Shown here: positions 12,859 to 24,259 of the stretch, piece by piece
Numbering within the stretch: position 1 is the stretch's first letter
Layout of the letters: each line of letters starts with the position of its first letter
Assembly (NCBI GenBank): GCA_045837725.1
Contig: JBEWZL010000270.1
Span: forward strand, 62,001-126,000
Direction of reading: 5' to 3'
From: Vermamoeba vermiformis
Lineage: Eukaryota; Tubulinea; Echinamoebida
DNA length: 64,000 nucleotides
Program-made: the position numbers and the translations under genes
Notes under the pieces: generated by a model
Told to the model about the DNA's origin: nothing
The model's database searches: none
The model's input: the letters and a program-made list of their open reading frames with translations, nothing else

Positions 12859-13275
12859 CTAGTGAAGGTACATGCCTAGAGCTGCCACCGCCAATAAGAA
12901 GAAGCCGCCTAAAAGTGGTACAGTGACCTCAGCGAAGGCTAGCTTGGGAGCGACAGATCGCAACAGTCCTCCAGCCAAGCCAATGTACACGAGCAGATCG
13001 AGCACTTTGGTAAAGGTGTGCCCGAAGACAATGAACTTGGCGTTTGGAACGATGCGGCACACTGCAGCTAAAGCACGTAGGCGCCAGAACAGCTGAGGGT
13101 AATGTAAGGGAAGGCTAATGCTTGACAGATGGGCTCCAATACTCGACAGAACTTTGGCATTGACGCGCAGAACTTCATCAAGGTGCTCACGCTTGCCGAG
13201 CAAATCGATGGTAAGCACATCCGCGGAGATGAGCATAGCGAGCAGCGTAACGGATACAAAAACGTAACGAAGCAT
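12859..13275 (-). CDS. Small multi-helix membrane protein, unknown function
   Basis: A single exon of 138 codons runs from ATG 13275 to TAG 12859-12861. The N-terminus (MLRYVFVSVTLLAMLISADV) reads as a signal peptide or first membrane helix. Further hydrophobic segments follow around residues 80-135 (FIVFGHTFTKVLDLLVYIGLAGG and VPLLGGFFLLAVAALGMYL). No ATG lies upstream in frame within the open reading frame, so 13275 is the start. No family was recognised. It sits head-to-head with the GDSL esterase gene, 191 bases apart. Confidence 0.65.
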   Translation of the reverse strand: MLRYVFVSVTLLAMLISADVLTIDLLGKREHLDEVLRVNAKVLSSIGAHLSSISLPLHYPQLFWRLRALAAVCRIVPNAKFIVFGHTFTKVLDLLVYIGLAGGLLRSVAPKLAFAEVTVPLLGGFFLLAVAALGMYLH

Positions 13276-13466
13276 GGTATTGTCTTGGAAGTAATTTGAA
13301 AAACTACTTAATTGTAAATTTGACAAGTTTAATCAATCCATGGACTTGTTCAGTGTGCTTTGTTTGTTTGTTCGCTTGCTTTGTCTGCGGTTCCTAATTT
13401 TTCGCATCTGACAGACACAACACACGTGTATTTTGGCTACCCTTTTGATACTGTCGTGCTGTTATA
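13276..13466. promoter_or_regulatory. Shared promoter region (membrane protein / GDSL esterase)
   Basis: These 191 bases separate two divergent start codons and must carry both 5' regions. No clear TATA box was identified. Confidence 0.4.
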
Positions 13467-14588
13467 ATGGATCGTGAATATATTATTTGTTTTGGTGACT
13501 CGCAAACGCATTACGGGATGCAACTCAAAGGATGGACGTCCCTCCTACAAAGTGCCTTGTATTCCATGGACGTATTTACCAGAGGCTTTTCAGGTAATTA
13601 ATTAGAGTCTGCTCGAAGCCCATGAGTTTTAAACTGTCGGACGAGCATTCTTTTTTCAGTGGCTTGCTTCATCTAATTTTTGTTTAAGCAATTACAATTT
13701 TATAATACTATACATAGGATATACAACACGGTTAGCGACTCATTTGTTGCCCACAATTTTTCCTACACGAGATGTCGCGCCAAAACTTGTATGACAGTTT
13801 TTAAACTTAGAAAACCCTCGAGCATCTCCTTATTATTATTTTGTATTAAAAATAGGTTACAGTTTTTTTTGGAACGAATGATGCCTCAGTTCTTGAACAA
13901 GTAAGCAATAATTTTCGAAACCGTTTTGCTAACTTACCCTCAGCACGTTCCCCTCGAGGAGTGCAAGAGCAATTTAAAGCACATTGTTCAACACATTAAG
14001 AAGGTGTACAATAACAAATCGAAAATCGTTGTTATTGCACCTGGCCCGTTCTTCCCGGCAGATGAATCTTCAGCGTTACGCACCACGAATGAGATTCATC
14101 GTCAATATGCCCAAGCTTGCGTAGAAGTAGCTAAAGACGAGGGTTGTGGTAAGCACGAGAGTATATTAATATAATGAAGCGTATAATCGAGTTGCAAGTG
14201 GCACAAGATCCGGATCCAACATCAACTATTTTTCCTTTTTTTATTGCCGTTAAATATCTGTTATCAATAGAGACCGTTGATATCGATAATATGGTGCTAA
14301 TATTTGTATTGTGTAGCTTCGATCAATCTCTGGGAGCTTATGAGCGCGAGTGAAGATCACGGCAGAAAATATTTGGCGGCTGATGGCTTGCATTTGAGTC
14401 TTGCGGGCCACCATTTACTCTTTGAGGAGGTATATAAACATTTTACTAAAGAAGAAATCGAACGCTTGGTACAGCTCCCGTTGTGGCGAACATTCAATTT
14501 GAAAGATCCGTCGAGCAATGTAGCACAGATTCAAACACATCAGGAGAATTTTAAGATGCTTAGAAATTGGACTAATGATTGTAAGTGA
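13467..14588 (+). CDS. GDSL/SGNH esterase (isoamyl acetate-hydrolyzing esterase type)
   Basis: The gene has five exons, from ATG 13467 to TGA 14586-14588. The first exon carries the nucleophile block ICFGDSQTHYG. The second starts at the acceptor near 13719. The third holds the block III motif FFGTNDAS. The fourth has the beta-strand KIVVIAPGPFF. The last holds the Asp-His pair in DGLHLSLAGHH. These are the conserved blocks of SGNH hydrolases, and the order and length (about 240 residues) match the IAH1-type family, which cleaves short acyl esters. No signal peptide is present, so the enzyme is likely cytosolic. Substrate is not deducible from sequence. Confidence 0.85.
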
Positions 14589-14868
14589 TCTCATAACTAT
14601 TTTTGTACATTATAAACACGTAAGGCTTTTCTAAAGATCTCGATCCAATTCCGAACAAGCTACAGATCCATAAAAACTGTTTCTTGCATGTGTTGGCGCA
14701 GTACGCATCAATGTTTTGATCGAGCGACTGATGCGAATTATTTTAGGGTTTTGCTGAGATCTCGCCGCTCGATCCGCGAAATTTCTAATTCGCCTTTTCG
14801 CCACCCCGGCGGTGCGGAACGGGCCAATGCAACAAATATTTTGTACATAGCACAACGAAGCAACTAAA

Positions 14869-17585
14869 ATGGCGCCACCAATAATGGCAGTCCCGCCAGA
14901 GATCCTGCAACTCATTTTGGCACATCTAGGGGTTGGAGAAGTAGTATCGTGTACCCAAACCTGCAGCAAATGGAATTCGTTACTACAGGATGATTGGTCG
15001 TTCTTAGAGCAGCTAGATTTATCGCATTATTACAAGGTAAATGAAGATCAGACTAATGTCATTTCAATTCGAATTTAATGCAAACCGTTTGCTCCGTTTT
15101 ACGATCAAATTAACTTTTTATGACCTATTACTTATTATTGCAGCACCTTTAATTATTAATTAGCGGTCTACGAAATTTTCAGACCCACGCGATCTCGCGA
15201 CTTTGTGCGTTGAAGCACAAAACTGTTACTCACGCTTTGAATTTGTATTTAGGCAATTACACCGAAAGTATTCGAGTCGATCGTGAGTAGATTCACTAGG
15301 ACGGGTCATAATCTTCGAGTCTTAAATTTAAAATTGTGCGTAAACTTGGACGAAACCTCGATCCGCCTCGCTATTTCAAGATTCCCCAAGTAAGATCTAT
15401 GCCACCATTTTTAAAATATTACTAATAATATCTTGCACATGATCAATCAAAAAATCTTGGCACGATTCTCGACTAATTTTTTTTGTACATTAGCATTGAA
15501 GAGTTAAATATTAGCTATTGCAAACTAATTACCGTACGTAATGTTTACATTTAATGTATTCTTCATCGTATTCACATCGTTTTATCGCTTAGCACAATGC
15601 GATCGAAGAAGTTTTGAACAACTGCTGCAAACTAAGGAATTTTTATTTCAAAGTTCGATTTACAAATGGATATTCTATGAAGGTATAGTTGAATATTCAT
15701 GCTGAAAATGGTACGCGTTGTTCCTGGACTAAAGTTACTGTATTGCAGAATCTACTGAAAATTGTGGCGAATGCAAAGAATGACCGACTTGAGTGTAAGT
15801 ATTAATATGAAGGATACATTAGATAGAGTTCATATTAACCAAAGACACGTGGATCCATAATAGTACTATTTCCTTTTATGGTAAAGTTCGTTTTAACGTC
15901 TTTTTATTCAGCGCTGGTACTTCCTTATCACGTGTTTCCTATCACCGCTGCTTTGCCAATCTTTGAGCGATATCCTAAATTAGCCGTCGATCCTTATTTC
16001 ATCAAATACGTGATCCGACACGTCGTTGAGAGTGACACAATTTCAATCAAAGGTACGAGATGATATGATATTATAATGACCTATAATATATGCTAATGTT
16101 TGGTAGATGCTGAGTTGTTGTACCGCCGTGCCCTTGCTGTAAATAATCCCGCGGTGGTTCAAGCATTGCTCGTGTTCAATCCGTTCTTGGTACGTCACTT
16201 CGAGACTCATTTTCACTCGTACTTATATTCATTGACTAATGTTCATTATTTCAGTGGAGTGTTAATCCCGAGTATATTTCAAAAATAGTCGAGAAAGCTC
16301 AAGAATTGATGGATCAACATATTTATAGTACGTCAAAGTTGACGCTTGACACGTGTCAAATATATTTTTCTGAAATTAAGCCACAATGCGATGCGTCCAA
16401 TATTGTTCTAATGCTTCTTTTATGATAGTGAAGCGATATTTGCTGAATTTTATGGAAGATAACATTCACTTGCTGAACTACGAACAACGTCAATTGAAAA
16501 ACAGATTGAAAGAAAACGAGGCTGAAATTGATCGACAAACCGAACAGTTTTATACTGATAAGCACTACAATAAGTAAGTACACTCTTTTCCGCTTAGGAC
16601 CTTATACATACCAAGAGTTACTTGCTCATGATGAATTATTAACAGATTAATGGAATATAAAAAGCATCCGCGTGCTTACAAATGTCTCAAAATGGGCGAA
16701 GCGGAAAAATTTGACCGACTAACAAGATCCGGTACGCATTTTCAGAGTATACTCTGTTGATGTTGAAACTCTTTCTCATCATTTATATGATTATTAGGCA
16801 AACTCCAAGAGGCAGAAGATTTTATTCAAAAGACAGTTTACTCGCTGTCCATTACCAAGCGCAAAATGAAAAAATTGAAGCTGTTACGTGCGCTGGCCTA
16901 TCATCGACGGGGCAAATTGGAGATGGCTTTTGATGTATATTTGGAACTACTCAAGTTCGAATGGAAGAGTCAATCTTATTTATATCAATGTAAGTGCTTG
17001 AATCGGATGCGGATCTAGCCGGTAGTTTCGAGTCCGAAATTTTGATATCGATTTGGTTATTAGGCATATGGGCGGCTTATCACGCAGCAAAATTATTAAA
17101 ATATGAAGGTAACGATTGGCGAAAGCAGGCATTTCTTAATAAGGAAATTTATTCTGACGTTGAATTCTCAGAACACGCACAAGCGATCCGAAAGAAGATG
17201 CAAGAAATAGGCCTAACTAATACATTAGTACGTAATATTATGTACGCATTTGACGAGTTAATATTAATTGAACTGTATTTAGAATTCTCAAGAGTTCGCA
17301 CAAGTTGAAAGATCCATCGAGTGCGGACAATGCACAGTAACGCATTTGAGCAATGTACCGTTGAAGACGAATCAATTTTGGTACTTTTGTTCTGACTGCG
17401 CATTGATTGATATGAGTGGTCTTTGCGCTACTTGTTCGCAGACTTGTACGTACTGGCTTTCTTCTGAGAAATTCCAACAAACGTTAATTCTAATGCAATT
17501 GTTTATTATAGGCCATGCTGGTCACAATACGTTCTATTATGACTTTAGGAACGACTGCTACTGCGATTGTAAAAACCACAAGTAA
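14869..17585 (+). CDS. F-box protein with LRR-like region and C-terminal UBR-type zinc finger
   Basis: ATG is at 14869 and TAA at 17583-17585, with about 12 exons. Residues near 7-45 form an F-box (VPPEILQLILAHLGVGEVVSC, then CSKWNSLLQDDWSFLEQL). The next exons give LRR-like strands (NLRVLNLKLC, EELNISYCKLIT, CCKLRNFYFKV). The middle is a helical region that may be TPR-like. The last two exons encode a Cys/His-rich module (CGQC, CSDC, CATC, CHAGH, CYCDC) that fits the UBR box, which reads N-terminal degrons in N-recognins. F-box proteins recruit substrates to SCF ubiquitin ligases, so this could be an SCF adaptor with a UBR-box substrate reader. That role is inference. FBXO11 also joins an F-box to a UBR box, but through CASH repeats rather than LRRs. 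One intron (near 16331-16428) contains TGACACGTGTCA. Confidence 0.8.
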
Positions 17586-17654
17586 ATCTGAAATGGATGA
17601 GCAAACCAGAAAGCATGTTAGTGCCCAGAAATAATGTAACATCATACAATAACA

Positions 17655-18245
17655 TTATACAGGGTTTATTGTGCGTTGATCGGATACAATAACGACTTCT
17701 GAGTGCTCAATGGGAGCGTACGGGTTACGTTGTCGGGATCTTTTTATGCAGCGACCCAACGCGGTCAAGCCAAAAATGAGAATGCAGCCTGCTACAATTA
17801 GAGTAATGATACCGATAGGAGCAGAGAAGAAGGGTCCAAGCGCTGTTTGGATGGTAAGTTCGACTTGGACATCCGCATTCATTAAAACATTATTTGTAAA
17901 GAATAAGACGGCTAGCTCCGAAAATACGACCATGCCGGAGCTGTCAAGCTTATGTTGCGTATTGAAGTCGGCTTTTGAAGGTGCCACATAATAATTTAAA
18001 GTTCCTGTCGGATTCGATTTCCAAAACTCATAACTTTGTTGGGTGGCTACGAATACAGTGAACGGAGAGTTGTTAGTGGACCAGCAGTTATAAGAAATAT
18101 CGATTGAACCGGATGGCAGGTGTTCCATAACTACGTAGCCAGCTGCGGGGATGCTGATCTGCTGTTTAATTGTCGTGCTGCCTTGAATTCGACCGAAGTT
18201 TACAGCCAGGCACACTAATGAGAGGAAGAGTGGAATGTTTTGCAT
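17655..18245 (-). CDS. Type I membrane protein, unknown function
   Basis: A single exon of 196 codons runs from ATG 18245 to TAA 17655-17657. I chose 18245 because it starts a clear signal peptide (MQNIPLFLSLVCLAVNFG). A beta-rich luminal part of about 130 residues follows. A transmembrane segment (APIGIITLIVAGCILIFGL) precedes a short basic cytosolic tail with RCIKRSRQRNPYAPIEHSEV. The layout resembles a single-pass surface protein, but no domain is recognised. It is head-to-head with a small secreted-protein gene 162 bases away and tail-to-tail with the UBR-box gene. Confidence 0.75.
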   Translation of the reverse strand: MQNIPLFLSLVCLAVNFGRIQGSTTIKQQISIPAAGYVVMEHLPSGSIDISYNCWSTNNSPFTVFVATQQSYEFWKSNPTGTLNYYVAPSKADFNTQHKLDSSGMVVFSELAVLFFTNNVLMNADVQVELTIQTALGPFFSAPIGIITLIVAGCILIFGLTALGRCIKRSRQRNPYAPIEHSEVVIVSDQRTINPV

Positions 18246-18407
18246 TGTGGTGAGATGTTGCAACAGTTTGAATCGCGAATTGAATTGAATTGAATCTCCG
18301 TTTCGGGGATACAAAAGCCAGAAAGTTTTTCGGACAGAAAAGCTCGCAAAAATCTTTTTAGGATATTATTCTCTTAATCTAATATACAACAACAAGCTTC
18401 TTCAAAT
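18246..18407. promoter_or_regulatory. Shared promoter region of two secretory-pathway genes
   Basis: These 162 bases lie between divergent start codons of two intronless genes whose products both carry signal peptides. No specific motif was recognised. Confidence 0.4.
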
Positions 18408-18743
18408 ATGATCGGCAAATTTCTAATTCTTTTGGTGGTCTGTTGCTCTTGTGTCATGGGCAAGATATTCCTTAACATATACGGCAATGAATCCTGCAAT
18501 GGCAGACCAATGAAGCTCTATTCATTCACCAACGACCCTTCTCTATGTCAACCAGTCCAGTTACCAATCGGAAAGACGATCTACGTTTCGGGATTCTGCA
18601 GCGACAAGCAACTTAACGCCTATATCTGCGCCGACTCGAGCTGTCTTCAATGCCAATTAGCATCGGTGGTCGGAGAAAGTCAATGCGGCTCCGACTTGTT
18701 TGGAATTGGAGCTAGTGCCAATTACTACTGTTTGTGCGAATAA
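18408..18743 (+). CDS. Small secreted cysteine-rich protein
   Basis: A single exon of 111 codons. It has a strong signal peptide (MIGKFLILLVVCCSCVMG) followed by about 93 residues with eight or more cysteines, arranged as disulfide-stabilised secreted proteins usually are (CNGRP, LCQPV, FCSDK, CADSSCLQC, QCGSD, YYCLCE). No family was recognised. Secretion is a firm inference from sequence; function is unknown. Confidence 0.7.
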   Translation: MIGKFLILLVVCCSCVMGKIFLNIYGNESCNGRPMKLYSFTNDPSLCQPVQLPIGKTIYVSGFCSDKQLNAYICADSSCLQCQLASVVGESQCGSDLFGIGASANYYCLCE

Positions 18744-19033
18744 ATTCAACGCGGTAAATTCAATTTACTACTTTAGTCCATGAATTTGTGACCTATTTAA
18801 TAGGACGTTACCAATGATCAATTGTACGAGCAGCCTGTCAAGTCGTAAGAGAAATCATGCTTAGTGCCATCTGATCTGTCAATTCGCCCTTTTGCTACGA
18901 AAGAAAGACATAAGTTATAATACAAACTATCGATAAGAATTGGCTGAGCTATAACGAAGAGAAGTTGTATGTCCAAGCCTGTTATAGTAAGATCCTGCTT
19001 GTAGATCACAAACATTATAGCTTTTACGTCGAC

Positions 19034-19615
19034 TTACAATTTATTTTCATCAATTAGCTTTTTAATCAACGGAACATTAAATGGTCGTAGTGGCAGCGGC
19101 AAGGCAGCATGGTTGTCATTCGTCAAATAATCTTTAATCGATTCAACGGGTATCCAATGCATGTCTTGCGCTTCTCTGGACTCGGGTGCCTTTTGTTTCT
19201 CGTCTTGTAATTTTCTCCTTAATATTTCGACGCTTTGAACTTGTTGTGGATTCAGATGCACCACAAAAAGGGTTGTTTCCTTTTTTGAAGGCGTTTTATC
19301 TTTTACCGACAGAGTATTTGAAATTTGGCTAGGAGTTAATATTATGCCCGTTTCTTCTCTGACTTCTCTCAAGGCTGTGTCGAAGAAAGGCGCTGAATCT
19401 AACCTCGGATCGTATTTTCCTCCGGGGAATTCCAGCTCGTGGGCCTTTCTTTTGTTATTTACATATGTTGGATTGCGTTCTAATAATAATACGTTATTAT
19501 TGTGCAGTAAAAGGCATCCTGCGCCATCTGGCAGTAAGATTTCTCTTTTTCGACGCTGGTAGACTATATAGCATCCTATAATTATAAAAACTAGCGACAA
19601 TAAATAAAAGATCAT
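19034..19615 (-). CDS. Membrane-anchored Nudix hydrolase-like protein
   Basis: ATG is at 19615 and TAA at 19034-19036. Residues 1-19 form a hydrophobic anchor (MIFYLLSLVFIIIGCYIVY), followed by a basic stop (QRRKR). The rest is a Nudix fold with ELEFPGGKYDPRL and REVREETGII. The Nudix box keeps the REVxEETG half, but spacing from the glycine is about three residues longer than usual and the first conserved Glu falls on Ala/Phe, so activity needs testing. Nudix enzymes hydrolyse nucleoside diphosphate-linked compounds (family knowledge). The stop codon overlaps a perfect GTAAGT donor (AAATTGTAAGTC), so a slightly different spliced C-terminus cannot be excluded. Confidence 0.75.
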   Translation of the reverse strand: MIFYLLSLVFIIIGCYIVYQRRKREILLPDGAGCLLLHNNNVLLLERNPTYVNNKRKAHELEFPGGKYDPRLDSAPFFDTALREVREETGIILTPSQISNTLSVKDKTPSKKETTLFVVHLNPQQVQSVEILRRKLQDEKQKAPESREAQDMHWIPVESIKDYLTNDNHAALPLPLRPFNVPLIKKLIDENKL

Positions 19616-19724
19616 CACTTGTTGCAATTCGATTGCTCTTTGACGCAAAATGAGATTTTTTTGGTTGGATGCAAAGTGGAGAAAAATCGAAGATCTGTCA
19701 AAAGTGTCGTTTCGAATTTAATAA

Positions 19725-21514
19725 CTACTGATCTGCCTTATACAGGTCCCTTTGGATCTGATATTTTTGAGTAAGACCTTTATAGGGCTCGTGATTTTTG
19801 TTCGATTGCAAGATCCACTCGTGTTTCAAAGCCTCTTGTACCGTCATACGATCTGGTTCTTTCGCTAACAATTTTGATATGAAATTTCGTGCCATAGGAG
19901 TCACGTGGCTGTCTTCTTGTTCATGAAAGGAGTAGTTGACCTTCATCACTGCTTCAACTTGATCTCGAGGGCTCTTATTGTAAAATGCGTAGCGTCCAGT
20001 AAGAAAAAAGTATACGAGCCATCCTATTTATAAAGATGAGATATCTATTATTGCCATTAAGACCCGATTCTTCTTTAAATTGAAAAGAACGAAATTTTTG
20101 GATCGGATGTACCACGTTTCAACAAAAATATTAACGCTATCAATGCATATATATACCTGCCGTCCACGCGTATGATTTATCCGTCCATTGTTGCGGCCCT
20201 TCAGGAGGCATGGTAATCAGGCCGAAGGCAGGACGATTACCACTAAAATCAAGCAGTGCTGAGTGGATTTTGATCTCGATCTAAAATGATATTGTTAACG
20301 TATTACTTTCTCATCGGTCAGTACTATTTAATTTAAAAACAAATTATTTTTGTAACGGATCCGTTTTCAAATTTGACCTGTTTTTGGAGTACCTTATCGT
20401 TCGGCAACAGATTCGCTCGGATGTTTTCAGTAAATATATAAGGTGAGCGTATTTGTCTATCAGTTAGCCACGCAAAAGCTGACAAAAGTTGTTCGGCAAT
20501 TTGGCAGATCTGTTTCCTTAATTAGTTAAAATATGCTCGTTAATCCTATCATAATTGTTGTAAAACATAATTTAGCTAGATATATATATATATATATACG
20601 AAATATAATGGGTATTGAGCAGGTCTAGGGAATGAAATTGGATCGAAAAAAAGATCTGGGCTTACATTAGCTTCAGTAACGAGATCGGGTCGTGCCATTA
20701 ATATATTCATAAGATAGTCATCCGTATATTCAAAAAATGCAATTGCTGTATCTCCTAATGACGGAGCTAATAGGAGATTTTGAGTTGCAAGGTTGCGATG
20801 AATTCGTTTTTGTTTGAAGTGCTGTTCGTAAATTCCTGAACGCATTGCCAGTAAATGAGTATTGCTTAGTCCCACGATCATTTTGGGGTTTCCAGGAAAA
20901 GTCTGAGGAGAAAGAAGATCAGATCAAAGGTTAATCGAAACAAATATTCTTAGTTAAGACTTAGCACTTAACATTGCAGCAGTAATTCGTGCTATAATTT
21001 GCTTACTATGGAATTTAAAATAAGTTGATTGTCTCTATTAGGCGTCAGTTTTGAAAACTCAGCAGGCACGGGTCTGAGCGGTTGGCCCTCTAGACGGAGG
21101 TAGTAATTACCATAGTAATCAGTCATCTTTTCAGTGATAAATATAGCCGCGTAACGCTCCAAAAACAAAATGAAGTAGTCTGGAAAAGAAAAAGCTTAGT
21201 TTCTGGCTCGATCCGTTTGCATCAGCTAGCTTACTTGTTTCTTCACTGAAGTATGAATATGACATTCCATATGATAGACATATTGACTTCCATACGATAT
21301 TACTCTTAAATATTTCTCGCCAAGGGCCACTCACCCTTTGACATCTAGAAAAAAGTTGGATTTGGAAATTAGAAAATATTCCTGAATTAATTATCAATAA
21401 ATTTCAATAATAATACTACAATATTAATGTATTGTGGCAAAATTACCTAATTAGATCGAGCGGATGCAGTAAAGTAATAATTTCAATTCGCAACTCCTCT
21501 GGTACGTGTTCCAT
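19725..21514 (-). CDS. F-box protein fused to a protein kinase-like (pseudokinase) domain
   Basis: ATG is at 21514 and TAG at 19725-19727, with about seven exons. The N-terminus is an F-box (VPEELRIEIITLLHPLDLI joined to CQRVSGPWREIFKSNIVWKS). The C-terminal two thirds follow protein-kinase topology. There is a beta4/beta5 and hinge block (HRNLATQNLLLA, FFEYTDDYLMNIL), an alphaE helix, a catalytic-loop equivalent (YIFTENIRANLL), LLDFSGN at the DFG place, MPPEG at the APE place, and a C-lobe ending RMTVQEALKHEWIL. HRD is absent, DFG reads DFS and the beta3 Lys position looks like Arg, so it is probably catalytically dead. A scaffold or substrate-binding role within an SCF ligase is inferred. 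Intron boundaries in the N-lobe are the least certain part. Confidence 0.75.
20579..20598. repeat. (TA)n microsatellite in an intron
   Basis: About ten TA units in an intron of the F-box-pseudokinase gene. It is simple sequence, with no further meaning seen. Confidence 0.85.
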
Positions 21515-21685
21515 TCATCAATATCCTGCAGTGTTATTTTGTTTCAACGAATGGTTATTGTGTTAGTACGGGACGGGCGGTTCTATAAGTCACCAAATTT
21601 TAAATCTTAAAAATTTTATCGACAAGAAAACTTCGCAATAAGTTTAACAGTACTGTAATAACGTATCAACAATGTATTATTGATT

Positions 21686-24259
21686 TTATTTCTTAGCTTT
21701 GGGCGTAAAAGTCAATTTAGGTTTGCTGCCAGCACTCTTCTTCGAGCCAGCGAGAGGTTTGTGTTTGGGCTGCGCAGTCGTTTGTTGCTTCGGTGTGTCT
21801 TGCGCCTTGGCCGGACTCGGATTTTTCTTCGAATCTGACTGCGGGGCCACTGCTTCGGGCTTTTTCGCGGGTGTTTTGACCGGTGCTGGCGCGGTCATTG
21901 GTGCAAATTCGGATTCGAGTTGAGTCGTTGTTTGTGGCTCTTCTTCGCTCGAGTCATCGTGCTCGATATTCTCAGAATTAATTCCAACTTCTTGTACGGA
22001 GCCACTTTCACCTGCAAATGAAAAAAACATCGTTAGAACAGAACACAAAAAAAATATCTTCGTCCGGTCGTGAAAAAATTTCATTATGACACGTGTCAAA
22101 GTGTCATATGGCTAAAGTCGTAAATAGAAGCAAGCTTCCATAAACAACTACGCAGTAACATTATCGGTGAAAAGTTAGCGCGAAAATAACGGATCTGATG
22201 TTGATATAGTTTTTGTTAGTACGTACTGTTCTCCTGTTCCATGCTGCTGTCGCCATCCTCCATCTCTTCGTCCATTTTGTAAAAGAATTCTTCTGTCGCT
22301 TCAACTGTCTCATTGCGCTTTAATTTGCCGATAATGGCGTCAAACTCTTTTTGGGCTTCTTGATCTGCGTTCAAAATAAAAATCAATCCCTGATATCTAA
22401 CACAACATATACATATAATATAGGCTATATAATTACCTGGAAAAGCGAGTTTGTAAGGGTCATGATTGACATCGAGTGTTGTGGATTTGATCCCGTCGAA
22501 AAATTTTAATTGACCATTAGCGTCTTGTTGAGTGCCGATGCCAGTAGTGACCATAATATTAGATACTTTATTGCTATAATGAATAATCTCGTTAATAGCT
22601 GATTATCGGTACTAGATCCAGATCAGATCGACTTACTTTCTGTCCTTTTTATCAGTTGACAGTGCTTGTTGAATGACTTGTGTAATTTCTAACACTTTAA
22701 CTTGTGCGATACGTGCGATTCTAAGTAAGATAATAAAATTAATAAAATGTCGAATCCAAGTGCGGATCGCATCTGCAGACTCAGATCTACGAAAGAAGCT
22801 CATTATATTTTCACTGAATAGCTTACTGTAATATATCTTCTACGGAAAGGGGCACTCCACCAGCTTTTTGAATAGCGCACAGTTCTCTATGAGCGTTCAA
22901 AGTCATTGAAATTCGACCGCTTTGGATCTTTTCTTCTTTCCATTCTGGATCTACAATAATTGTTTCTCTATAATACGATATTAGAGGGCATATGTTTTTT
23001 ATGTATTAGATTCGTACCCTTCGTTGAAGATGCCGAAGCTAATTGTGATAGGAATATGGTGAATGCTTAGAGGCACTAATTCTCGTTCTGTCGGTGAATG
23101 CTGCAAAAATAATTATTAAAATATTGCTAAATATAGAAAAACGTAGTAGGATTTAAATGTAATAAACTTTCATTGGTCAGAAGAGTTCGTAAAATGCAGA
23201 TCAATTTTCATGTTTCGAAATGAAAAGTCGTATCGAGTACTTACCACTATGACATTGCTACCATCAATAGTGAGATCTGGTCGTCTAAAGTGATGCAAAG
23301 AAGTAATTGCTGCAATGCTGCACGTGTCCATCAAATTGCCGTTGTCGTCCAGGATGTAAATGTCTGTTCGTACTGACCACACCTAATTGTCGCAATACGT
23401 TAATATAAACTCCAAATATACTATCCGGCGGCTATATTGAAAATATAATATAAATATAGAGTTATTTGCTATAGTGTTTGTATAAAAGTTTCGTGGATCA
23501 CGCGGATCGCGAAGTTGAAAAAAAAGGTCAGGTGATTGTGAGGCATTATATAATAAAGTATTAAATATAAATATGTTATTATGGCATAGTGGTACTATAT
23601 TTAATGCAATTTGAGTGTGTCGCTTGTTAGTACCTTTTCACCAGCAATAATACAAAGAGCTTCGGTATCAACTGCTCGTGATTCTCGCAGACCTCGTTCA
23701 ATAACGCGAATTAATTCAATTCCATGTGCTGATACTCTATTAAGAATATTATTAGCCGAATTTAGGAAGTTAAAGCAGATTCATTGCGATCAAGATCCTG
23801 ATCGCGTAATCAAAACGAATATTTTACCTTCCACCTTCGTATTTCTTGCTTGCCATAGGTGAAAATTCGACATTAAATGTGAAAAAGCCTTCTGTCGGTC
23901 GATCGCCGTACGGTTCTGTGATGTGACAAGTTGTTTTGGCAAAAACACTGCAGAATAATTGATAAATATTATTTTGCGACATAAATCAATATAAAAATAT
24001 TATTATCACGATTTTTAAGAGTACAGAGTGGTGAGATATTTTGATGTTAATTTTTGGTGCTAATCTGATAGTTAGCTTACCTAGTGCGTCCTACTTGAAC
24101 ATAAACGGTACCAAATTCTTCTCCGAATGTAATTTTTAACGGGCGAAAATCAAATAAAGCTCTACCATCAACTCTAATACTATTTCTGATCGCTTCTAAA
24201 ATGAAGTTCTTCTCATTGTTTGAGATTACATCGTCTTTGCGTGATTCTTTGGACGACAT
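21686..24259 (-). CDS. RRP45: Exosome complex component RRP45 (EXOSC9-like)
   Basis: ATG is at 24259 (MSSKESRKDD) and the stop at 21686, with about ten exons. Exon 1 has the RNase PH-fold opening of RRP45 (NFILEAIRNSIRVDGRALFDFRPLKITFGEEFGTVYVQVGRTR in pieces). The following exons give EPYGDRPTEGFFTFNVEFSPMA, GLRESRAVDTEALCIIAGEK, VRTDIYILDDNGNLMDTCSIA, HHFRRPDLTIDG and the second RNase PH half. RRP45 is a non-catalytic ring subunit of the RNA exosome, needed for 3' processing of 5.8S rRNA and RNA decay in nucleus and cytosol. The C-terminus has an acidic region followed by a Lys/Pro-rich tail, as in the eukaryotic family. An intron near 22018-22225 contains TGACACGTGTCA (22087-22098). Confidence 0.92.

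Noticed and set aside
15180-15290. Possible exon after the F-box exon (THAISRL...)
   Set aside because: It meets a stop at GTGAGTAG. The alternative acceptor at about 15252 gives a clean LRR-like frame, so this stretch is read as intron.
18790-19033. Possible extra 3' exon for the Nudix gene
   Set aside because: A donor overlaps the stop, but joining to the acceptor near 18900 gives only a few residues before a new stop. The unspliced end is simpler.
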